DNA of 14,123 nucleotides, from contig CAZUAY010000080.1 of NCBI GenBank assembly GCA_964618405.1, positions 1 to 14,123 of the forward strand, read 5' to 3'. The notes below the pieces were generated by a model. That model worked only from the letters and a program-made list of their open reading frames with translations, was not told where the DNA came from and searched no databases. This document shows positions 1 to 6,418 of this stretch, piece after piece; within the stretch, counting starts at the first letter, position 1; the number at the start of each line of letters is the position of its first letter. Made by a program: the position numbers and the translations under genes. The stretch is from JBBQIY01 sp964618405 (lineage in GTDB: Bacteria > Verrucomicrobiota > Kiritimatiellia > RFP12 > UBA3636).

Positions 1-3000
1 AAAATTAAATGTGAATTGGCTTGCATGGTCATGATAGGCCTCGGCATCGGTGTTGCTTCAGGGGCAGAGATGCTTCTGGTTAACAAAGGTGTCAGCGACG
101 TGCCGATTATTGTGGCGGCGGATGCTCCCCCAACAACGACTGAAGCGGTTCAAGAGCTGGCCGCATACATTCAAAAGATAACGGGTGCCAAGCCGCAGAT
201 CTTTGTTGGGCCCGTTGACCCGATGCCAGACAGCGCGATCTGGGTTGGCCTGCAGCCTAAGCTTAACGGAATCTTTTCAGATGCAAATTTAGTCTTCACA
301 CACCCAGAGGAGATCTTGCAAATTTGCAATGGACGCCACCTTTTGATCGCTGGTCGTGATCGTAGGGTGGGGGATAAGCAAATTGAATCCGGCACTGCGA
401 ATTCGGTGTACACGTTCTTGCAAAAACAGCTCGATGTCCGTTTGCTGTGGCCGGGGCCGTTGGGTGAGGATATTGTGAAACGAGAAACGATTGCTATCGC
501 CCCGTTCGAATACCGATTTACACCGCCTTTTCGCCAGCGTGATCTGTTCCACCGTACCAGCGGTGCCCTGCTGGAGTGGAATCGGTTTCAGCGCTGCGAG
601 CTCGATTCGTTTTGGGTCACGAGCGGCCATGGCTTTCCGCGGTGGTGGAACGACTACCATGAGGCGCACCCCGACTATTTTGCGCTTCAGCCGGACGGTA
701 CCCGTAGCGGTTATCCCAGCCCAGGCAATGCTAAACTGTGCGAGTCTAATCCAGACGTCTGGCGTCAGTGGCTGACCAACGCAACGGCGGCGTTTAACCA
801 TGACCCAACACTCCAGACCTTCCCCGCTTCGGCCAACGACGGATCGAACTCTGGCATCTGTGTGTGTGAGCGTTGTCAAGCCTGGGACAATCCCGACGGC
901 AGCCTCTGGATGCTGAACTGGGCGAACGGTTTACAAGAGCACGTGGCCATGAGCGACCGCTACGTCACGTTTTGGAATCATCTGGCACGTGGACTGAAGA
1001 AAAGTTTTCCTGAGCGCGACCTGTACGTGGCTGGCATGGCCTACGGCCCAAGCAAGCCGGCACCGATCGCTGCGAAGCTGGAGCCGAATATTGTGATTGG
1101 CTACGTGGGGCATTTTCCCTTCGCCCCTCCCTCCGCGCGACAGCAGGAAAAAGAGCAGTTGGAGGCCTGGTCTAAAGTTGCCCCTCTGCTGATCTACCGT
1201 CCCAATCTTTTCTACTATTCCGGAGGCTGGCACGGCCTGCCCACGCTCGTTCTGAACGATACAATCGAGGACTTCCGCTTTTTGGCGGAGCACAGCGGCG
1301 GTGGCATCACTGTTGACGGCATGACCGCTCATTGGGCGACGCAGGGTCCCCAGTACTACCTGATGGCTCAGCTTGCTTGGGATCCGCTCCAAGATGGACA
1401 GGCCGTGATCCAGGACTATTACCAGCGTGGCTTTGGCCCGGCAGCCGAAGCGGTTCGCGCCTACTTCGGACTGATGGAAGAGGCGCACAAGGGAATTCTG
1501 CAGACCCCAGAATGGCGAAATTCCATGGGCGTCATCCGGAAGGTTCTGGCCGACTGCATTGCTGCACAATACAACCCCGCACGGTTGGACGAAGCGGATC
1601 GTTTGCTGAACGAAGCGCGAACCAAGACAGCGGACGGGTCTGTCTACCGGCAGCGAGTCGATTTCGTTGGCATCGGCCTCGAATTCACACGGTTGCTCGT
1701 CGATACCTTGAGTGCAATGACAAGCGTTCGCGAAACGGGTGGAAAGGATGGGGCGATCGTGCAGCGAGCCATCGATCTCTGCAAACAGCGTGATGCGCTA
1801 TTCGAGCGTGCCGGTGGGACTGCTCTGAATGCATACCAGTTCAACACCACGTGGCGCGACGGTCGCGGCCTGGTGGACTACCTCGGGCCACCAGCGGAGG
1901 CCTTCCGCAAAGCGGCGGGGCTTATCGGGACGTATCGGTGGACCGGCAAGGGCAGCGGCAATTTGTGGGCAACGACGGAGAACTGGGAGCGGCAGGAAGG
2001 AGCCAACTGGATACTCGCGACAACCCCTCCCGGTGCCGATGACTTGGTCGTGTTGGGGGATCATACGGCCGCGGATGAACCCCAGCGCATCGCTCTGGGG
2101 CGCGACAGCACGGCGCACCGTCTCGTGCTAGACGCGACTGGTGCGCGTTCGTATCATATCGTCAGCAGCGATGCGGGTGCACAAGATATTTTGGACTCCG
2201 ACAGCGGTATGCTGTACCGCCTCCGTTTAGCGGACGCAATTCCCCTAGAGCAAACTCCGCGGGCAGCCGCCAACCTGCATCTGGAAGTGGAAACTATACT
2301 GACTGCTGTGAAGCCCATTACGCTCGTTCTTAGTAGTACCAACGGCGCCCGAATTGTAGCCGAACGTGTTCTGCGTACGGATAGTACGCTTGCCGTTTCC
2401 GGCGACAAGTCGCCGACGGCGGGTCTGCTGGAATTACGCGCACGTGCTACGGCGTCGCGTATTTTCCTCCAAAATGAAGGCCGGGTTCTGCTCAATGCGC
2501 CTGGCACTGTTTTGGGCGCTACACTGACCCCCTCCGCCGGCACGCTTTTGCTCGCACGCGATGCGACGATCAGCTCGGTCATGTGTTTTGGGGGAACCGG
2601 CCACATCAGCATTTTCGAAGCCGGCACCAACGATGTCACGCTGACCATCGGTGATTTCAGCCGTGGGGGGGCTCTCTCGCTCGATCCACCGACTGACGGC
2701 TCATCTGGGCGTCTGACGTTGAAGACGTCCGTTATTTCCGCGACGGGCGGTAATGTGCATGCGCCTACAATCCATACTGCTGCGAACACATTCGTTGACC
2801 TCGGTCGCGACCAAGAATCCCCCCCGCGTGTCGATCTCTCGGCGGGCATTCACGGTGCTGGTGGATTGATCAAGTCTGCACTGGTTGACCGCAATTCCCG
2901 TCCCGTGGGTCTCATTGGTGATCGTAACACCTACACGGGCGGCACGGTGATTGAGGCCGGTACGCTTAAGCTGCAACACGTCACCCTTCCCGCAGATGGC

Positions 3001-3258
3001 ACAGTCGGTGGCGCACCAGCGGTGTCCTTTGCTGGTTGCCTCGGCCCAGGCCCCTTGTACATTGCGACCGATGCCGTCTTTGATCTCAACGGAGAGGTCC
3101 AGCGCATTCAGCGTCTCAGCGGTGCTGGAACCGTCATGCTCAATGGCGGGCAGCTTGTGGTCGATGAGCCAATAATCAAGACCTTCAGCGGTAAAATTGA
3201 TGGCCCAGGAAAGCTTGTCATCGCCGGAGAAAGACAGAGTGTCGCGAGTGCTGAGTAG
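1..3258 (+). CDS. Exported DUF4838 protein with C-terminal autotransporter-type beta-strand repeats (5' end probably outside window)
   Basis: Probable secreted or cell-surface glycan-active protein. The frame is open to the window edge (K-I-K-C-E before the TTG at 16), so the true start is probably upstream; an in-window start would be TTG 16 or ATG 25, neither with an RBS. Numbering from TTG 16: residues 1-17 are a hydrophobic signal-peptide core ending ASGA. Residues about 20-110 resemble the N-terminal domain of alpha-glucuronidase-like proteins. About 160-450 resembles DUF4838, with a Cys cluster C282-x-C284-xx-C287. From about 640 the chain becomes beta-rich: a WTG...NW...PGADD segment, then an autotransporter-associated (PATR-like) repeat at about 968-985 (NTYTGGTVIEAGTLKL) and a second at about 1024-1076 (LSGAGTV...FSGKIDGPGKL). 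No PEP-CTERM or other anchor follows. The protein stops just after a repeat, and its TAG stop lies in a heptamer DNA repeat, suggesting 3' truncation. Family assignment is from recalled motifs; the substrate is unknown. It is probably in an operon with the following hydrolase. Confidence 0.8.
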   Translation, partial: KIKCELACMVMIGLGIGVASGAEMLLVNKGVSDVPIIVAADAPPTTTEAVQELAAYIQKITGAKPQIFVGPVDPMPDSAIWVGLQPKLNGIFSDANLVFTHPEEILQICNGRHLLIAGRDRRVGDKQIESGTANSVYTFLQKQLDVRLLWPGPLGEDIVKRETIAIAPFEYRFTPPFRQRDLFHRTSGALLEWNRFQRCELDSFWVTSGHGFPRWWNDYHEAHPDYFALQPDGTRSGYPSPGNAKLCESNPDVWRQWLTNATAAFNHDPTLQTFPASANDGSNSGICVCERCQAWDNPDGSLWMLNWANGLQEHVAMSDRYVTFWNHLARGLKKSFPERDLYVAGMAYGPSKPAPIAAKLEPNIVIGYVGHFPFAPPSARQQEKEQLEAWSKVAPLLIYRPNLFYYSGGWHGLPTLVLNDTIEDFRFLAEHSGGGITVDGMTAHWATQGPQYYLMAQLAWDPLQDGQAVIQDYYQRGFGPAAEAVRAYFGLMEEAHKGILQTPEWRNSMGVIRKVLADCIAAQYNPARLDEADRLLNEARTKTADGSVYRQRVDFVGIGLEFTRLLVDTLSAMTSVRETGGKDGAIVQRAIDLCKQRDALFERAGGTALNAYQFNTTWRDGRGLVDYLGPPAEAFRKAAGLIGTYRWTGKGSGNLWATTENWERQEGANWILATTPPGADDLVVLGDHTAADEPQRIALGRDSTAHRLVLDATGARSYHIVSSDAGAQDILDSDSGMLYRLRLADAIPLEQTPRAAANLHLEVETILTAVKPITLVLSSTNGARIVAERVLRTDSTLAVSGDKSPTAGLLELRARATASRIFLQNEGRVLLNAPGTVLGATLTPSAGTLLLARDATISSVMCFGGTGHISIFEAGTNDVTLTIGDFSRGGALSLDPPTDGSSGRLTLKTSVISATGGNVHAPTIHTAANTFVDLGRDQESPPRVDLSAGIHGAGGLIKSALVDRNSRPVGLIGDRNTYTGGTVIEAGTLKLQHVTLPADGTVGGAPAVSFAGCLGPGPLYIATDAVFDLNGEVQRIQRLSGAGTVMLNGGQLVVDEPIIKTFSGKIDGPGKLVIAGERQSVASAE

Positions 3259-3267
3259 CGAGTGGTG
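3247..3267 (+). repeat. Heptamer repeat remnant (AGTGCTG-AGTAGCG-AGTGGTG) on a stop codon
   Basis: Three consecutive 7-base units, AGTGCTG, AGTAGCG and AGTGGTG, of the same degenerate AGTTGCG family as the arrays at 10751, 10865 and 14051. AGTAGCG and AGTGGTG occur as exact units in the 14051 array. The TAG stop of the upstream gene (3256-3258) is inside the second unit. The alternative GTG codons at 3262 and 3265 are at the end of the array and just after it. Confidence 0.6.
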
Positions 3268-3301
3268 AGATATGTCTTCGTAGGAAGGACGTGTGAATTG
3301 C

Positions 3302-3315
3302 AAGGAAAAAAGATG
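3302..3315 (+). promoter_or_regulatory. RBS and ATG that fix the start of the GH106-like gene
   Basis: AAGGA at 3302-3306 lies 6 bases before ATG 3313. The same frame is open back to 3259, so longer GTG starts at 3262 or 3265 are possible, but these sit in or beside the heptamer repeat without an RBS. The ATG at 3313 is preferred. Confidence 0.65.
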
Positions 3316-6300
3316 CAAAAAACAAAAATGGAGCGATTGCCCGTTGGGCTGATGCCCTTCTTCATGTTAAACGACGCCTCTACGCTGTCAGAAAAGTTGG
3401 CCTACATGCGCCGGTGTCGTGCCGGAGGAATCAAAGCCCTCACGTTGCATCCTCGCGCCGGCAACTTGATTCCTTTTGCGAGTCAAGAATGGTTTGAAAT
3501 GATAGCGGGGATCGTTGAAGAAGCGGCTCGGATCGATATGAAGATCTGGCTTTATGACGAAGATCCTCTCCCCAGTGGCGGAGCGGGGGGCTTGGTCATG
3601 GCTGAACGTCCTGACCTTAAGGCGCGTCGCATGGTCTACAAACCAGCTCCCGTTGATCTTCAGTCTGGGCAGCTCTGGTTCATTGACACGCGACGTGTAA
3701 TCTGGGCGGGCATGGTCCCGACACGAGAGGGATTGCCGGCAGTGGATCTGACCGCATCCGTAGGCCCACTACGGGCCGATTGGATTTCGACGGAATGGGA
3801 CAGTCGCTTCTACTTCAGCGAAACGCCTCTCTTCCCCTGCGTTCGCGGTGCCGCTGTGCGTATGTTTTATGCCTTGCGCGTTCCGAAGATGGCACCCGGT
3901 TACACGTTGGCAGCGGTCATCGAAGAATTCCCTGGCGCAGATAGCTCTTGGGGAAGCCTGCCTGATCTCCTCAATCCCGAGACCTTTGTGGTTTATGCCC
4001 GCTTAGGGCTTGAACCCTACGCCAAGAGGGTCGGCCACCATTTTGGGACTACCATTCCTGGTATTTTTACCGATGAAGCCAAGCCGCATGGTACTCGACC
4101 TATCACCAAGGACTTGTTTGCCACCTTCCAACAACAGAACGGTTACGACCTCCATTCGCGCATTTACCAGCTCTTTGGTGAGCCGCTGAATAACGAGACG
4201 ATCCGTACACGCCTCGATTACCGGCGCTGGATTTTGGATCGTTTTCTTGACGGTTTTGTTCGTCCGTACACTCAATGGTGTGATGCGCACGCGCTCCAGA
4301 TGGTTGGGCATTTCTCTCCAGAGGACGACCCGATCCAAGAAACGGTTTGTCTCTCTGCCTGTATGCCCATTATGAAGGCCATGGGGCTTCCTGGGTGCGA
4401 TGCGATTGTGCCATCGGTCGGCGATGATGCTTCACCGACTCTGAATCTCGGCAGCGTGCGCGTGGGCTCGTTGAAGAGCCAGACGGGCCGTCGCTACGGT
4501 ATCAGTGAGTCTCAGGCTTTGGCGGAGTGGACGATTCGGTCCTGCAAAACGCGGCAGATTTATGCGTGGCAAAAAGTCCTCGGGATTGATCGTTTCTTCA
4601 CCCACGCTTTCTTTGCATCCAACGACGGCGTTACTAAATACGAGGCGCCGCCTGATTACGGGCCCAATTCCAGTGTCTTCCGCGGTACGTGTGCCGTGAA
4701 CGCTTGGCTTGAGGCGTGCGATGCCGTGATGGATGGCGGGCATGAAGTTGCCGATGTGGCGGTACTCGATAATATCGTTGCCTACTGGTCGTGGATTCCG
4801 GGGATGGATGCGACCCAACATGAGCAATGGCGCCGGGCTTGGTGGGTTATGATTTTGCGCTGTATGCAAGCGCAGGTCGGCATTCATGCCGTTGATGTTC
4901 ATGACGCCGTTGAGGCTTCAGTGTCGCCCTGTGGGTTCAAGGTTGGCGCTCGCACGTATAAGACGATTTTGGTGCCGCCAGCAGGGCTGATGGAAGAAAC
5001 GGTTTTTCAAAGACTTCAGGAAGCTTCTGCCGCTGGGACGCGTGTGGTTTGGTTTGATGGCGGACCTGCCCAGTTGGTAAAACCTTCCGGCGAGATCTAC
5101 GCTACGCCGCCACCAGCGGGTGAGGTGTGCCGTGAGAGCCAGCCTTCTTTGGAATGGTGTCGAGCAAATTTGCCAGCGCAAATTATGTTGCGCGGAGACA
5201 AGACTGCCGATTGCTATGTTCGCCGTTTTCGTGCGGAGGATGGGACGGAACGCTTTTTTGCCTGCAATGCCTCGGATGAACCTCGTTGCCTAACGGTTTG
5301 CGACGAGCAGGGTCGTTCGTGGCTACCCGATCCTCTGTTGGCTGACGGTGACACACAGCGCATCGAAGACGGGCTACGCTGGCACGTGCCGGCGATGGGA
5401 TGCGGTCTCTTCACACTGGGCTATCCTTCTGGTGCCGAGGCTGGCGAATTGCGTGTCGTTCGCACAACAGGTGAGGCGGCGCGGTTCGAACGTTTGGCAC
5501 CGAACACCTTGCGTTTAGATGCTTGCCAAATGGATCTTAAAGGGCATCCCTCACAGCATCGACCGTATCCAGAACCATTTTGGCGGCGTTTCTCCGATTA
5601 CCAAACTACCGAGGCGCGCGCGACGTTTGCCGGGTTGTTGCCAGTTGAAAGCTCCGTGGCCGAATCGGACTTGCGCTATACGTTTGATTTCACTTCCGAT
5701 GCTGCGATTGAGGGGGCGGAGTTGGTGTTGGATCCTCGCTGTGCTCGTGGGCATTTCCAGGTGTATAGCAACGGAGAATGTATTTCGCCCTTATTAGCCT
5801 TTCCTCTTCATCATATTACTCCGTTACGGTTGGCGTTGTCCATTATTCCTGGCAAAAACTGCGTGGAGTTTCGTTTTACGGCAAAAAGTGCTATGGATGG
5901 TTTGTTGGCTACGGTCGCCATCGCAGGCGATTTTGCGGTATCCATTCAAAGCGAGAAGGCGTACGTGTCATCGCTTCTACCCAGCGTAGCCTCGCCCTTG
6001 GGGTGGCTCGATATGGGCTTAGCTCACTACATGGGCGATGGGGTCTATCGTTGGAATGAAATTTTCTCAGAAAAAGATTTGGCGAGTGCGGAATGGTTCT
6101 TGGAACTTAACGAAGTGGTGGATAGCGCTAAATTGGAGATCAATGGCATCGATCAAGGGACGCGTGCTTGGAGCCCATGGCGTTGGCCGTTGACGAACTT
6201 AAAGCCAGGAGAGAACACGTTTGCGCTTACCGTCAGTTCCACGGCTGGCAATGCATTGTCGCTCCTTTATCCGGCACAGCCACAAGGCTGGATCGGGGCT

Positions 6301-6327
6301 GGCCGACTCCTAAAACGCTTAGCCTGA
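3313..6327 (+). CDS. GH106-like glycoside hydrolase (alpha-L-rhamnosidase-related)
   Basis: A 1004-residue putative glycoside hydrolase, related to GH106 and to uncharacterised hydrolases of the same fold in PVC and Bacteroidota bacteria. No signal peptide is seen, so a cytoplasmic location is likely. Numbering from ATG 3313: the motif YDEDPLPSGGAGG at 81-93 is the family's hallmark YDE...PSG.AGG. FTDEAKPHG around D254/E255, followed by a QQNGYDL segment, matches the FTDE...GYD pattern. E337 (SPEDD) and E399 (GISESQ), with a following RFFTHAFFAS stretch, are acidic candidates for the active site. A beta domain occupies about 630-720. A galactose-binding-like jelly roll with a GH2-type NGIDQGT...PWRWPL...LKPGEN pattern is at about 925-1000. 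Rhamnosidase activity is inferred, not shown; another sugar specificity is quite possible. It starts 54 bases after the DUF4838 gene and probably shares its transcript. Confidence 0.75.
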   Translation: MQKTKMERLPVGLMPFFMLNDASTLSEKLAYMRRCRAGGIKALTLHPRAGNLIPFASQEWFEMIAGIVEEAARIDMKIWLYDEDPLPSGGAGGLVMAERPDLKARRMVYKPAPVDLQSGQLWFIDTRRVIWAGMVPTREGLPAVDLTASVGPLRADWISTEWDSRFYFSETPLFPCVRGAAVRMFYALRVPKMAPGYTLAAVIEEFPGADSSWGSLPDLLNPETFVVYARLGLEPYAKRVGHHFGTTIPGIFTDEAKPHGTRPITKDLFATFQQQNGYDLHSRIYQLFGEPLNNETIRTRLDYRRWILDRFLDGFVRPYTQWCDAHALQMVGHFSPEDDPIQETVCLSACMPIMKAMGLPGCDAIVPSVGDDASPTLNLGSVRVGSLKSQTGRRYGISESQALAEWTIRSCKTRQIYAWQKVLGIDRFFTHAFFASNDGVTKYEAPPDYGPNSSVFRGTCAVNAWLEACDAVMDGGHEVADVAVLDNIVAYWSWIPGMDATQHEQWRRAWWVMILRCMQAQVGIHAVDVHDAVEASVSPCGFKVGARTYKTILVPPAGLMEETVFQRLQEASAAGTRVVWFDGGPAQLVKPSGEIYATPPPAGEVCRESQPSLEWCRANLPAQIMLRGDKTADCYVRRFRAEDGTERFFACNASDEPRCLTVCDEQGRSWLPDPLLADGDTQRIEDGLRWHVPAMGCGLFTLGYPSGAEAGELRVVRTTGEAARFERLAPNTLRLDACQMDLKGHPSQHRPYPEPFWRRFSDYQTTEARATFAGLLPVESSVAESDLRYTFDFTSDAAIEGAELVLDPRCARGHFQVYSNGECISPLLAFPLHHITPLRLALSIIPGKNCVEFRFTAKSAMDGLLATVAIAGDFAVSIQSEKAYVSSLLPSVASPLGWLDMGLAHYMGDGVYRWNEIFSEKDLASAEWFLELNEVVDSAKLEINGIDQGTRAWSPWRWPLTNLKPGENTFALTVSSTAGNALSLLYPAQPQGWIGAGRLLKRLA

Positions 6328-6418
6328 ACTTCTGTATTGAATTCGACTAGAGAGAAACGTGGAGCCGGCCTTTCAGACCGCCGCCGAGAGTCCGGGTTCG
6401 CCATCAGCCTCGCCGGGA

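Noticed and set aside
16..3258. General reassignment of TAG to an amino acid
   Set aside because: More than 4,800 codons of long, conserved genes contain no internal TAG, and GDH ends at its normal family length at the TAG.
6328..6418. Bidirectional terminator between the convergent genes
   Set aside because: CCGG-rich segments can pair only imperfectly (bulged TCCGG/CCGGGA) and no T-run is seen on either strand.
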